A stretch of 64,000 nt of DNA from contig SUZK01000002.1 in NCBI GenBank assembly GCA_015059955.1, positions 62,001-126,000 of the forward strand, written 5' to 3'. The translations under genes were made by a program, and so were the position numbers. How positions within the stretch are numbered: position 1 is the first letter of the stretch; each line of letters begins with the position of its first letter. The stretch comes from Rikenellaceae bacterium (GTDB lineage: Bacteria > Bacteroidota > Bacteroidia > Bacteroidales > Rikenellaceae). Shown piece after piece: positions 25,831 through 34,456 of this stretch. Under the pieces are notes generated by a model, which did no database searches, was not told where the DNA came from, and saw only the letters and a list, made by a program, of their open reading frames with translations.

Positions 25831-25897
25831 GCCCTCTTAAGGAGCTATGCTCCGCCCTACTAAGCAAGCTTTGCTTGCGCCCTCTAAGCGTAGCACC
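25831..25897 (+). repeat. tandem GCCCT-CTAAG mini-hairpin units
   Basis: Three adjoining units each beginning GCCCT and then C/ACTAAG or similar: two carry perfect stems with 3-nt loops (GGAGC-tat-GCTCC and GCAAGC-ttt-GCTTGC), the third is decayed. Confidence 0.6.
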
Positions 25898-25907
25898 CCC
25901 CAAATAT

Positions 25908-25933
25908 CGCGGGTAGGAAAAAGTCTACCCGCG
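25908..25933. repeat. 9-bp hairpin before a G-tract
   Basis: CGCGGGTAG/CTACCCGCG with an 8-nt A-rich loop, followed by a G8-TA-G5 tract at 25939-25953. Confidence 0.65.
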
Positions 25934-25961
25934 TCACCGGGGGGGGTAGGGGGATAAAAAA

Positions 25962-25985
25962 AGCGCCCGGCCGAAGCCGAGCGCT
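25962..25985 (-). terminator. terminator of 1302-aa lipoprotein gene
   Basis: On the minus strand AGCGCTCGGC-TTCG-GCCGGGCGCT, a UUCG-capped 10-bp stem (one G-U), followed by seven T. Confidence 0.88.
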
Positions 25986-26007
25986 AAATGCTTAAGCAGA
26001 TGTTCTA

Positions 26008-29000
26008 TTAGTGAACCTGAGTGCCATCAACCCAAATGTCGAACTTATCTGTTGCAACCTTGGTGTTGTTGTTAAGCTCATTCCAAAGACCTCCGTTGAT
26101 ATTAGCAAAGCCTGTAGCTGTTGTCTCAGTAATCTTAACATTACCAGAGATACCAAGCTCGGTGTGCATCTGGATGGCTGCCTTATCAGTTGCAGAATCT
26201 GATGAAGTGAATGAACACTTGTCAACATTGAGGTTGTAAGCCTTTGCAGACTCGCTGTAGATGCAGATACCCTTACCAGCCGTAGCGAAAGTAGAGTTCT
26301 TAACATTTACAGTTGAGTTATCATTACCGTAGTAGTAGATGCAGTAGCCATCGAAACCGCTTGAAGTGTTAAGAGTGAATGTACAATCCTCGATGTTTGC
26401 CTCGTAAACGTTGAGACGAAGACGGTTTACATTACAGTTCTTAAGGTTGAAAGCAGTAGCGTGGTGAACAAATGCAAATGCCTGCTCAGTGTAACCCTTA
26501 CCTGCATTGAGGTTGTAAGTCAAGTTCTCGAGAGTTACGCTCTTGTTCTGAAGATAGATACTCTGCTCAAGGTTCAAAACCACATTAGCCTTGTCTACAC
26601 CCTTCAAAGTAACGTTGTTAGCTACGAAATTCAAACCAGAAAGCTCGTAGTTACCAGCAAGAAGATTAACGACAGAAGCATTCTTCTCAAGAGCAATCTT
26701 GAGGCTCTCATTGTTTGAAGCATAGAACTCGTCATTTATCTTAATAACTGTATCCTCGATAAGGATATCATCAGCTACAAGAGCTCTGCCCTCGCAAGTA
26801 CAATTAGTGTACTCTGTGTAGTCCATGCTGCAAATCCAGTAATAAGGCTTATTAAATGCACAATTAGTGAATTTAGCCTTACCCCACAAATTGATAAAGC
26901 CCGCAACAGTGAACTTAGTATCAATTGCCTCGAACATTGATACAGCAGCACCAATTGCTACACGCCACTCGCTGTTTACCTCGCAACCCTTGAGAATTAC
27001 ATGTGAGCCGGCAACAGCAGAGTCAAAATGCAAAGCATAGTCAGGACCGTTGAATACACAATTCTCGAATACAACAGTGTCGCCAGCATTGCTAAACTTT
27101 AAATCACCATTGAATACACAATTCTTGTATGTACCATTAATCGTGCTATAATATGCTACAAGATCATCGCTTCCGCTCTGGAAAGTAGCACCCATAACAG
27201 TAGCACCATTAATATTCAATGAAGACTTACCATTAAATACAGTGCCCTCCTCGCAAATGACTGTTACACCCTTTGCAAAGTTATTGGGGAAAGTGTACTC
27301 GCCAGCAGGAAGCTGTACAACAGCATTCTCAGTAGTAACAGCAGTGTTAAGTGCAGCCTGAACATCCTCAGTTGTCTCGCCCTCGATAGGTGCAACGCCC
27401 TCAACAACCATTGAAGCACCAGCAACGGTTACCAAACCTGCATACTGCTTAGTGCTCTCGTCTACCCAAACAGCGTTGGCGTTATCAGCAGCAACCTCTG
27501 TGATGTCGATATTCTTAATATTGATATCAGCACCCTTTGTGCTCTTAACTACGATGGCAGCCTTCTTCTGTGACTTAACCTTAAGACCATCAATGTTCAA
27601 AGTAACCTTTGCCTCGTCCTCGTTCACATACTGATTGTCGATCTTGATACCGCGGTCAGTAGTCTTTGACTCGTGAGCCAAGAGAGCACAATCCTTAATA
27701 TTTACAGTCTGGCCGAATGGTCTAATCCACAATGCATATGCCTCTGAGTTGTTTGGGTGAACATCAGAGATGATAACGTTTGTAAGGTCGCTATCACCGA
27801 ATAGAGCAATAGCCTTATCAGATGTTACATTCTCAAGCTCAACATCGTTGAAGAAGCTGATATCGTGACGATTCCAAGGACCGTTGTTATTGCCAGTGTT
27901 AGTGATCTTCGCATTCCTAATGACCAACTTAGCATCAGCATTAGCCAAACGAACGTAGTTCCAGTCTGAGTTCTTGTGGTTGAAAGTAAGTGTGTAGGCA
28001 TTATTACCAGCACCTGTAGCAGCAGCGGTAACAACCTTTGCACCATCGATAGTGATAACGTTTGTATTATTACCACCGAAATAGTAATCAGCCATGTTTG
28101 CGTTTACGTCAACAGCGACATCTGCATTAAGGCTAATATTGAGAGTGTGGAAGTCTGCCTTCATCACCTTAGCAAGTACCTCGCTTGATGCTACAACTGC
28201 GTTTACAGTATTATTTGTCTGTGAGAAGTCGAATGTAGCAACATTGGTGTCAGTCTCATACATGAATAGACCCTGGTCACCTGGCTGGCAGTTAGTGAAT
28301 GTAGAGTTCTTAATCTCAATCTTAGTAGCTGCATTTACAGTACCGATAGCCATACCTGGCTTCTTAGAAAGATTGTTGAACTGGCACTTGTCAACAACAA
28401 CCTCAGCAACCTCTGAGCCGTAATCCTCGTGAACCTTGATACCACGTGCACCGCTGAATGAACAGTTGTTGAAGTGAGCCTTACCATTGCTTACCCAAGC
28501 AGCATACTCCTGGCCCTCAGTGCCCTTGTATACCTTATCGTTGAATGTACAGTTGTTGAAGACTGCCTCCTCGCCATCAATAGCGATAGTGTTGTCGATA
28601 ACGCAGTCGTTGAACTCAAGCTCACCTGCAAACTCAAGGTAACCAAACTCCCAGCTATTCTCAGCGTATGACTCAGTCTGGTCAACAATAGTTACATCGT
28701 TGAAGATAAGCTTACCACCGTTAGCCATGCGGATAGGACCAACACCAGCACCAGTAGCAATTACCTTATAGCCATTACCATTGATAGTAAGAGTCTCTGT
28801 CTCTGCGCCCTCAGGGATAAGTGGAGTAGAGCCGTGAGCACCACCAGTCTCCCAAATAAGGTCACCCTTAAGGTCAATCACGTAGTTCTTGTACTTTGTT
28901 GCCTCCTCAAGCTGATCCTTGATGTCTGCATCTATCTCGTGATAACCCTCGAAAGCATCGTTGATATAGACATTAATATTTGCAGCGTCAGTAAGGATGG

Positions 29001-29916
29001 GACCCATAACAGTGGTAAGGTAGTTACGCTGTACTGGAATAGGAGTGTTGAATTGAACCTGTGGAATAGCATCACCATTGTTATCCTTAACATCCAAAGT
29101 GAAGTTGATAGGCTCCTGATCCTTGGCTGCGAAGTAGTAGTCGGTGAAGAGGGTCATAGTGCCCTTAGACTTGCCAGTAGTAGCATCCCACTCGTTTGCA
29201 TACTTGTTCTCAGAGATCTTGATAGTCTTCTCATGAGTAACCGTCTCAGCAGCGATTACGTCTGATGTGAAAGCGTTGAAAGAGGTGTAGATATCTGTTG
29301 AGTATACAACCTTGATATCCTCTGGCAACACGTTGAACATATCCTTGATGTCGGTAGTCACAACGCGGAGCTTACCCAATGGACGCTTAAGCTCGATAGA
29401 GATGTTTGATGCAGTAGAGAAGTCCTCAACGTCGTAGATGTTTGTATAAGCATCGCGAGTCTCGTCAGTGAGGTTCCACTCGGTGGTTGCAATCTTAACC
29501 TCCTTAAGGTTTGTTGTGTCGTAGTGGAGGTCAGCCTCTGAACCCTGAGCTACGATATCAGCCCAAACTACGAAGCGGTAGTCACGACCAGGGATAAGGC
29601 GAAGATCGAATGCTGTGCTCTTTGCATCATCCTCAGTGTTTACAAGACGCTCCTTTGCCAACTCATTGATTAGCTGACCCTCCATGTTGTAAACCTCAAG
29701 GATGAAACGAACGTCGTACTGCGAGAAGTCAACGTTACCAAAAGCGCCGATAGCACTGTTCGCGCCACCAGTACGAGTCTCGGTCTCAGGAATTGTGACG
29801 GTAAGGACGGTGTTTACCTCCTCGCCACCAACATTTACGTCGAGACCCTCAGGCTCTGTCTGACATGATGCCAATCCAAGCACCAATGCAGCTAAAGCTA
29901 AAAATCTTGTCTTCAT
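26008..29916 (-). CDS. large surface lipoprotein with DUF6562-like N-terminus and beta-helix repeats
   Basis: 1302 aa. Lipoprotein signal MKTRFLALAALVLGLASC (lipobox Cys at 18). Residues about 30-330 resemble the fimbrillin-like/DUF6562 region of Bacteroidota surface proteins (TVTIPETETRTGG, LRLIPGRDYRFVVWADI). Residues about 340-1290 are repeated short strands with the FNNCTF/FENCVFNG/LKNC pattern of right-handed parallel beta-helices. The protein is probably exposed on the outer surface as an adhesin or glycan-interacting factor; no catalytic motif is evident. Monocistronic, with a long structured leader and a strong terminator. Codon use is more A/T-ending than in neighbours, which may reflect high expression or acquisition. 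Confidence 0.85.
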   Translation of the reverse strand: MKTRFLALAALVLGLASCQTEPEGLDVNVGGEEVNTVLTVTIPETETRTGGANSAIGAFGNVDFSQYDVRFILEVYNMEGQLINELAKERLVNTEDDAKSTAFDLRLIPGRDYRFVVWADIVAQGSEADLHYDTTNLKEVKIATTEWNLTDETRDAYTNIYDVEDFSTASNISIELKRPLGKLRVVTTDIKDMFNVLPEDIKVVYSTDIYTSFNAFTSDVIAAETVTHEKTIKISENKYANEWDATTGKSKGTMTLFTDYYFAAKDQEPINFTLDVKDNNGDAIPQVQFNTPIPVQRNYLTTVMGPILTDAANINVYINDAFEGYHEIDADIKDQLEEATKYKNYVIDLKGDLIWETGGAHGSTPLIPEGAETETLTINGNGYKVIATGAGVGPIRMANGGKLIFNDVTIVDQTESYAENSWEFGYLEFAGELEFNDCVIDNTIAIDGEEAVFNNCTFNDKVYKGTEGQEYAAWVSNGKAHFNNCSFSGARGIKVHEDYGSEVAEVVVDKCQFNNLSKKPGMAIGTVNAATKIEIKNSTFTNCQPGDQGLFMYETDTNVATFDFSQTNNTVNAVVASSEVLAKVMKADFHTLNISLNADVAVDVNANMADYYFGGNNTNVITIDGAKVVTAAATGAGNNAYTLTFNHKNSDWNYVRLANADAKLVIRNAKITNTGNNNGPWNRHDISFFNDVELENVTSDKAIALFGDSDLTNVIISDVHPNNSEAYALWIRPFGQTVNIKDCALLAHESKTTDRGIKIDNQYVNEDEAKVTLNIDGLKVKSQKKAAIVVKSTKGADINIKNIDITEVAADNANAVWVDESTKQYAGLVTVAGASMVVEGVAPIEGETTEDVQAALNTAVTTENAVVQLPAGEYTFPNNFAKGVTVICEEGTVFNGKSSLNINGATVMGATFQSGSDDLVAYYSTINGTYKNCVFNGDLKFSNAGDTVVFENCVFNGPDYALHFDSAVAGSHVILKGCEVNSEWRVAIGAAVSMFEAIDTKFTVAGFINLWGKAKFTNCAFNKPYYWICSMDYTEYTNCTCEGRALVADDILIEDTVIKINDEFYASNNESLKIALEKNASVVNLLAGNYELSGLNFVANNVTLKGVDKANVVLNLEQSIYLQNKSVTLENLTYNLNAGKGYTEQAFAFVHHATAFNLKNCNVNRLRLNVYEANIEDCTFTLNTSSGFDGYCIYYYGNDNSTVNVKNSTFATAGKGICIYSESAKAYNLNVDKCSFTSSDSATDKAAIQMHTELGISGNVKITETTATGFANINGGLWNELNNNTKVATDKFDIWVDGTQVH

Positions 29917-30156
29917 GTTTTAAAAATTTAGTGTTTTAAGTTAATATTTATTTTGTGTTTTTCGTTAGTCCTCGGCTCACATTTAGTACAATCTTGCCCT
30001 CGCCGTTATCCCCATGCGCATACGCGTACGCGCTCTTATAAATAGGCAAAATACCTCATCCCGCGCCACTAAGTGCGTGTGGATGAGTAGATTGCAAGAT
30101 TGCATAACGTCTATTTGCACGCCCCAAGGTCATGATGTACAATCACTTAGGTGATG
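29917..30156 (-). promoter_or_regulatory. structured 5' leader of the surface lipoprotein gene
   Basis: About 237-nt untranslated leader with nested pairings: CAATCTTGC (29989-29997) with GCAAGATTG (30094-30102), CTCATCC (30055-30061) with GGATGAG (30081-30087), a GCGC-rich palindrome near 30017-30034, and ATCAC/GTGAT at its very start. No gene lies in the 301-bp gap. Confidence 0.55.
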
Positions 30157-30164
30157 CAAATATA
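30157..30164 (-). promoter_or_regulatory. -7 element for surface lipoprotein gene
   Basis: Minus-strand TATATTTG; sets the long leader described above. Confidence 0.5.
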
Positions 30165-30217
30165 GTGCCTTTGTCGTAGAAATCCAAATAATCGGCCGAT
30201 TTTTTTCAACAAAAACT

Positions 30218-30706
30218 TTATCGCTCCTGGCCCACTTCCTGTCTCAGCTCCTCAAGAAGCGTCGCGCAACCATCCTCCAAAAGGTCTAAGACAAGCTCGA
30301 ATCCCTCGTGTCCCTCGTAGTAGGGGTCGGGGATATAGGACCAGTCGCGATGGCGGCGTAGATATTCGCGAAATCGGAAAATTTTGTTCTGTGCGTCGCG
30401 GTTGGGAGCGAGCCTAAAAAGGGCCTCATAGTTGTTGTCATCCATAGCTATTATGCGGTCGAAACGCTCGAAGTCCTCCTCGCGAACTTGGCGTGCGCGG
30501 TGTGTCATCTCGATGCCGCGAGCCGCCGCCGCACGGCGCATACGCACATCTGACCTATCTCCAGCGTGGCCACCATATGTGCCCGCCGAGTCGAGGTATA
30601 TATCGCCACTGAGCCCCGCACGGTCGACAAGCATCTGCATCATAGCCTCCGCCGCTGGCGACCTACAAATATTGCCCAAACATACAAAAAGTATACGTTG
30701 CTTCAT
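30218..30706 (-). CDS. low-molecular-weight protein tyrosine phosphatase
   Basis: 162 aa. P-loop CLGNICRS at residues 9-16 gives the CX5R(S) signature with Cys9 as nucleophile and Arg15; the catalytic Asp lies in the late DPYYEGHEGFELV motif. It removes phosphate from tyrosine or low-molecular-weight substrates in the cytoplasm. No capsule or kinase gene is adjacent, so its partner is unknown. Own promoter; transcribed divergently from the 30924 gene. Confidence 0.92.
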   Translation of the reverse strand: MKQRILFVCLGNICRSPAAEAMMQMLVDRAGLSGDIYLDSAGTYGGHAGDRSDVRMRRAAAARGIEMTHRARQVREEDFERFDRIIAMDDNNYEALFRLAPNRDAQNKIFRFREYLRRHRDWSYIPDPYYEGHEGFELVLDLLEDGCATLLEELRQEVGQER

Positions 30707-30732
30707 ATATCATGATGTTATCTTCGTACGGA

Positions 30733-30740
30733 CAAAGGTA
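30733..30740 (-). promoter_or_regulatory. -7 element for LMW phosphatase
   Basis: Minus-strand TACCTTTG about 27 bp before the ATG. Confidence 0.55.
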
Positions 30741-30870
30741 ACGAGATTTTTTGATAAATAAAAATATTTGTTGGTGGTGAAAAATCAGCTGTTCGTTATA
30801 AATGGTTGGTACAATTCTACTTTTTTTTGGCATCATGCTCTTTTGGTGCGATTTTATACACAATTTTTCT

Positions 30871-30878
30871 TACCTTTG
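30871..30878 (+). promoter_or_regulatory. -7 element for the 30924 gene
   Basis: TACCTTTG about 46 bp before the ATG. Confidence 0.6.
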
Positions 30879-30923
30879 CAAAGTTTATTTCGTACAGATA
30901 CAAACAATTAACACTTATAAACT

Positions 30924-31454
30924 ATGAAGCTAAAAGCACTTCTACTCGTTGCTGTTGCAACACTACTTATTACTGTTGATGCTGATGCTCAGCGCCTACC
31001 TCGTCCTGTGCGTAACGTCGAGCTTCAGACACTCGATGGCGCTAAGGCTCGTCTTCCATGGTGGGGTGAGAAGAACCTTATGATCTTCTACGTCGACCCC
31101 GACGTGCCAAAGCAGAACCACGACTTTATCACCCACATCGAGAATACATCACGTCTCGCAGGTCCTGAGATTGAGGGCTTCGGTATCATCAACCTCAAGG
31201 ATACGGGTTTCCCAAGCAACGTCGTACGTCAGATTGCCGATGCTCGTACCGCCAAGAATGGTGCTACAATCATTTGTGACCCAGACCACTGGCTATCAAG
31301 TGCTTGGCGTCTTGGTGACTGTAACAACTGCTTCGTTATCATGCTCGTAAACAAGGAGGGACAGCTCGTCTACATCCACAAGGGCGAGATGTCTAAGGAG
31401 GAGCAGATTAAGTTTATCGAGGCTGGTGACAAGCTCACAGGCAAGAAGCGCTAA
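30924..31454 (+). CDS. exported thioredoxin-fold protein, YtfJ-like
   Basis: 176 aa with signal peptide MKLKALLLVAVATLLITVDADA. The rest has a thioredoxin-like layout: RNVELQTLDGAKARLPWWG, KNLMIFYVDPDVPKQNHDF, and a C-terminal VNKEGQLVYIHKGEMS strand-turn-helix. There is no CxxC at the usual place; the only Cys pair is NNC-type near residue 134, so disulfide activity is doubtful. The YtfJ family comparison is from memory and moderate. It is followed 16 bp later by an outer-membrane barrel gene, so the pair is probably an envelope operon. Confidence 0.75.
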   Translation: MKLKALLLVAVATLLITVDADAQRLPRPVRNVELQTLDGAKARLPWWGEKNLMIFYVDPDVPKQNHDFITHIENTSRLAGPEIEGFGIINLKDTGFPSNVVRQIADARTAKNGATIICDPDHWLSSAWRLGDCNNCFVIMLVNKEGQLVYIHKGEMSKEEQIKFIEAGDKLTGKKR

Positions 31455-31470
31455 TTAACACACCGTAACG

Positions 31471-32679
31471 ATGTCTCTGCGAGGGGCGTTGGTGGCATTC
31501 GTAACCATCATCGCGACGTCACCCTTATATGCGCAAGTCGAGGATAGCAAAATCCTCGATGGCGACACCCTCGTCTATCGTTATGTCCCCATGGACCGGA
31601 CTACACCCACCCCAAAGCGTGGTGGCGTGGAGTCCGGTCGCTCTGTTTTAGACTACCTCACCTTTGGTGATAAGGAGCTCAATCCTGGGGCCTCGGTGAC
31701 CATAATGGGTGCACCATCCTACTCCGAGGAGCGTGGCTGGGGCCTCGCTGTGGCGGGCGATATGCGCTATCGTACCCGTCGGATGACAACCCACGATACA
31801 CCCTCGTCGCTACGTCTTCGCCTCGCAGCATCACTCACGGGCTACTACGCTGCCGAGCTTGTTGGATGCAATATGTTGGGCGGAGATAAGCATCTGATAA
31901 ACTACAACATCGCGACGCGCTCCGAGCCGACATATACATGGGGCACGCAGTACGCCTCGGCAAGCAGTGGGGCGAGAGGTCGGTATGTCGAAAAAAGACA
32001 CTCGGCATACTTGTCATATGGCTATCGCCCAGTGTCGCAAGTTATTGTGGGCGCGCATGCCGACTTTATCTATACCTCTGCTGTGAGATTGTCTGATGTG
32101 GCCGTGCAACTTATTGATGGTGAGGTAACTTCGCTGATGTCTGTTGGCGTGGGTGTCGATGCTTCATATGACACCCGACAAGCAGTCGACTATGTTATGC
32201 GTGGCCTCTATATCGCGGGTAGCTATACGCTTCGGCCTCGGGCTTTGGCCGCAAATATCTCGACCCTGCATAGCCTGACGCTCACCTTTGACTACTACCA
32301 ACCACTATGGCGTGGCGCTACCGTAGCCCTCGACATCTATGGTGAGTACCACTCGAAGGCTACGCCTTGGTTGCTGCGCGCCCAGATGGGTGGCGACTAC
32401 CGCATGCGTGGCTACTACGAGGGACGCTATACGGGTAACAGACTTCTGTCGGCGCAGCTTGAGCTTCGCCAACATATATGGCAGGGGCTTGGCATAGCTG
32501 CGTGGGGTGGCGGTGGCGTAGCCCTCACTTCGGAGGAGAGCTTTGCGTGGCGCAAGGTGCTGCCTACCTATGGTGTGGGTATACGTTGGTCGCTCGGTGG
32601 GCTCTCGGCAATACGTGTCGATGTGGCCTTTGGACGTGATAGTAATGCCGTTATCTTCGGTGTCAGCGAGGCCTTTTAA
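31471..32679 (+). CDS. outer-membrane beta-barrel, Omp85/BamA-like without POTRA domains
   Basis: 402 aa. Signal peptide (about 1-21, ending SPLYAQ) and then alternating amphipathic strands throughout, ending VIFGVSEAF with a terminal Phe as in outer-membrane barrels. The segment GGDYRMRGYYEGRYTGNRLL matches the conserved G-x-x-x-x-RGY loop of the Omp85 superfamily. Only about 60 residues precede the barrel, so no POTRA repeats fit. It could insert or export lipids or proteins; function unknown. Likely cotranscribed with the thioredoxin-fold gene. Confidence 0.78.
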   Translation: MSLRGALVAFVTIIATSPLYAQVEDSKILDGDTLVYRYVPMDRTTPTPKRGGVESGRSVLDYLTFGDKELNPGASVTIMGAPSYSEERGWGLAVAGDMRYRTRRMTTHDTPSSLRLRLAASLTGYYAAELVGCNMLGGDKHLINYNIATRSEPTYTWGTQYASASSGARGRYVEKRHSAYLSYGYRPVSQVIVGAHADFIYTSAVRLSDVAVQLIDGEVTSLMSVGVGVDASYDTRQAVDYVMRGLYIAGSYTLRPRALAANISTLHSLTLTFDYYQPLWRGATVALDIYGEYHSKATPWLLRAQMGGDYRMRGYYEGRYTGNRLLSAQLELRQHIWQGLGIAAWGGGGVALTSEESFAWRKVLPTYGVGIRWSLGGLSAIRVDVAFGRDSNAVIFGVSEAF

Positions 32680-32763
32680 TTGTTGCACGCATCGCGGGTG
32701 ACCATAATTATGCGAAGTATGCACTTTTTGGTCGCAAGCATTACGTTTTTCATATTTTTTTAC

Positions 32764-32771
32764 TACCTTTG
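32764..32771 (+). promoter_or_regulatory. -7 element for nadE operon
   Basis: TACCTTTG about 78 bp before the nadE ATG. Confidence 0.6.
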
Positions 32772-32782
32772 CCGCGTTATTA

Positions 32783-32799
32783 CTATACCTAAGGTATAG
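32783..32799. promoter_or_regulatory. perfect palindrome, candidate operator before nadE
   Basis: CTATACCT-A-AGGTATAG, 8+1+8 with no mismatch, beginning 11 bp after the -7 element, thus overlapping the start of transcription. This position suits a repressor that senses NAD status; NrtR or NadQ-type regulators are candidates but no match was tested. Confidence 0.5.
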
Positions 32800-32849
32800 C
32801 GTGGCGATTTTTCATTTATATAAGCGACGAAAAGTTTAAGTTACAAAAT

Positions 32850-34436
32850 ATGAGAATTGCATTAGCTCAGTTAAATTACACAGTCGGTGACATCAAGACC
32901 AACACCGCAAAGATTGTTGATGCCGTGAAGCGTGCCAAGAGCGAGGGTGCTGACCTTGTTGTCTTCGCTGAGTTTGCTGTGTCGGGAACTCCTGCCTACG
33001 GACTGCTGCCCAAGACCACATTCCTCACACTCTGCGAGGAGGCTATTGAGACCATCGCGGCAGCATGCCGTGGTATCTCGGCCATCGTGGGTACCCCCTA
33101 CCTTACTGCCGAGGGCGCGATAAGTGCAGCTGCATTTATTGATGGCCGTGGTGAGGTGGAGTATATTGGCAAGCGCCATGTCTCTGCGCGCCGCGAGATG
33201 GGTTATATCGTAGGCTCGTCGATAGGTAGCCAGACCGTACACGTCGCAGGCCACGCTATCAAGGTGGTTGTGGGTGACGACCTCAGCCTTATGGAGGATA
33301 TCGACGAGGAGGTAGACCTTGTGATATCGGTAAATGCTCGTCGCTATGGTAAGGGCATCCTTACACGTCGCTTCGATAAGATGAGCCGCTTGGCATTCAC
33401 CGAGGGTAAGAATATCTTGCTTATCAACCAGGTGGGTGGCTCGGGTGACATCGTGTACGATGGTACATCGGGTGTGCTCAGCAATGAGGGTAAGCTACTT
33501 ATGGTGCTCAATAGCTTTGAGGAGGACTTCCGCATCTACGATACCGTTCGCGATACGCAGCCTATCGAGGTGCCATTCACCACATATAACGACCGTAATA
33601 CGCTACTCTATAAGGCGGCGTGCCTCGGTCTTCGCGACTACTTCCACAAGAATGGCTACACCAAGGCGTGTGTTGGCCTCTCGGGAGGTATCGACTCGGC
33701 GGTTGTGGCATGCTTGGCAGTGGGTGCTTTGGGTAAGGAGAATGTGCGCGTGTTGCTCATGCCATCGCCATTTACCCCCAACGAGAGTGTCGAGGATGCA
33801 AAGCATCTTGCAGAAAACCTCGGTGTCGAGTATAGTGTATTGCCCATTATCGAGGCTTACAACGCCATAGTTGGCACTTTGCAACCAGTGATTGGCGGCA
33901 CGGAGTTCGACGCTACGGAGGAGAACATCCAGACACGTATACGTACCACAATGCTTATGGCATTGCAGAATAAGACGGGCTACATGCTTCTCAACTCATC
34001 GAATAAGAGTGAGAATGCTCTCGGCTGGTGTACACTCTATGGCGATACCGCTGGTACGTTCAGCCCTACGGGTGACCTGTACAAGGGTGAGATTTACGAT
34101 ATGGCGCGCTACATAAACGCCACCTTTGGTGATATCATCCCCGATGAGATTATCGACAAGGAGCCATCGTCGGAGTTGCGCCCAAATCAGAAGGATAGCG
34201 ACTTCTTGCCTCACTACGAGGTTATTGACGCCATCCTCTTCCGCATGATTGAGAAGAAGCAGCACCGCGAGGAGATTATCAACGCGGGTTTCGACTCGGC
34301 CGTTGTAGAGAAGATACACACCATGGTTATGCAGAACGAGAAGAAACGCTATCAGTTCCCTCCCGTGTTGCGTCTATCACCATGTGCCTTCGGTCACGAG
34401 TGGTTGATGCCACTTGTAAACCACTACCACGAGTAG
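32850..34436 (+). CDS. nadE: NAD+ synthase with degenerate N-terminal nitrilase-like domain
   Basis: 528 aa. C-terminal synthetase domain (about 245-528) is intact: LSGGIDSAVVACLAVGALG (ATP pyrophosphatase loop), NIQTRIRTTMLMALQN, NKSENALGWCTLYGDTAG and KEPSSELRPNQKD. It makes NAD+ from deamido-NAD+. The N-terminal nitrilase-like domain (about 1-240) keeps the Glu (FAEFAVSG) and Lys (IGKRHVSARREMG) positions, but where the glutaminase nucleophile is expected (ICED in relatives) the sequence reads VVGDDLSLMED, with no Cys. The glutamine-using half is probably inactive, so the enzyme may depend on free ammonia. It seems to head the operon with rseC-rnf (20-bp gap). Confidence 0.92.
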   Translation: MRIALAQLNYTVGDIKTNTAKIVDAVKRAKSEGADLVVFAEFAVSGTPAYGLLPKTTFLTLCEEAIETIAAACRGISAIVGTPYLTAEGAISAAAFIDGRGEVEYIGKRHVSARREMGYIVGSSIGSQTVHVAGHAIKVVVGDDLSLMEDIDEEVDLVISVNARRYGKGILTRRFDKMSRLAFTEGKNILLINQVGGSGDIVYDGTSGVLSNEGKLLMVLNSFEEDFRIYDTVRDTQPIEVPFTTYNDRNTLLYKAACLGLRDYFHKNGYTKACVGLSGGIDSAVVACLAVGALGKENVRVLLMPSPFTPNESVEDAKHLAENLGVEYSVLPIIEAYNAIVGTLQPVIGGTEFDATEENIQTRIRTTMLMALQNKTGYMLLNSSNKSENALGWCTLYGDTAGTFSPTGDLYKGEIYDMARYINATFGDIIPDEIIDKEPSSELRPNQKDSDFLPHYEVIDAILFRMIEKKQHREEIINAGFDSAVVEKIHTMVMQNEKKRYQFPPVLRLSPCAFGHEWLMPLVNHYHE

Positions 34437-34456
34437 TCGTATAAATCGAGTGGACG

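Larger units (their letters stand above)
25482..26007. repeat. hairpin-repeat intergenic region B
   Basis: No gene; the track ORF 25604-25903 is an artefact. In order: R2 repeat (25496-25575), R1 repeat (25615-25685), a diverged R2 (25726-25796), three short GCCCT-led hairpin units (25831-25897), a 9-bp hairpin (25908-25933), a G8-TA-G5 tract (25939-25953), and the terminator of the lipoprotein gene (25962-25985). Confidence 0.85.

Noticed and set aside
25604-25903. 99-aa ORF across repeat region B
   Set aside because: Its translation follows hairpin repeats and a G-rich tract; the same repeats elsewhere are not in frame.
32871-33254. 127-aa minus-strand ORF inside nadE
   Set aside because: Shadow frame of a clear NAD synthase gene; no promoter or motif.
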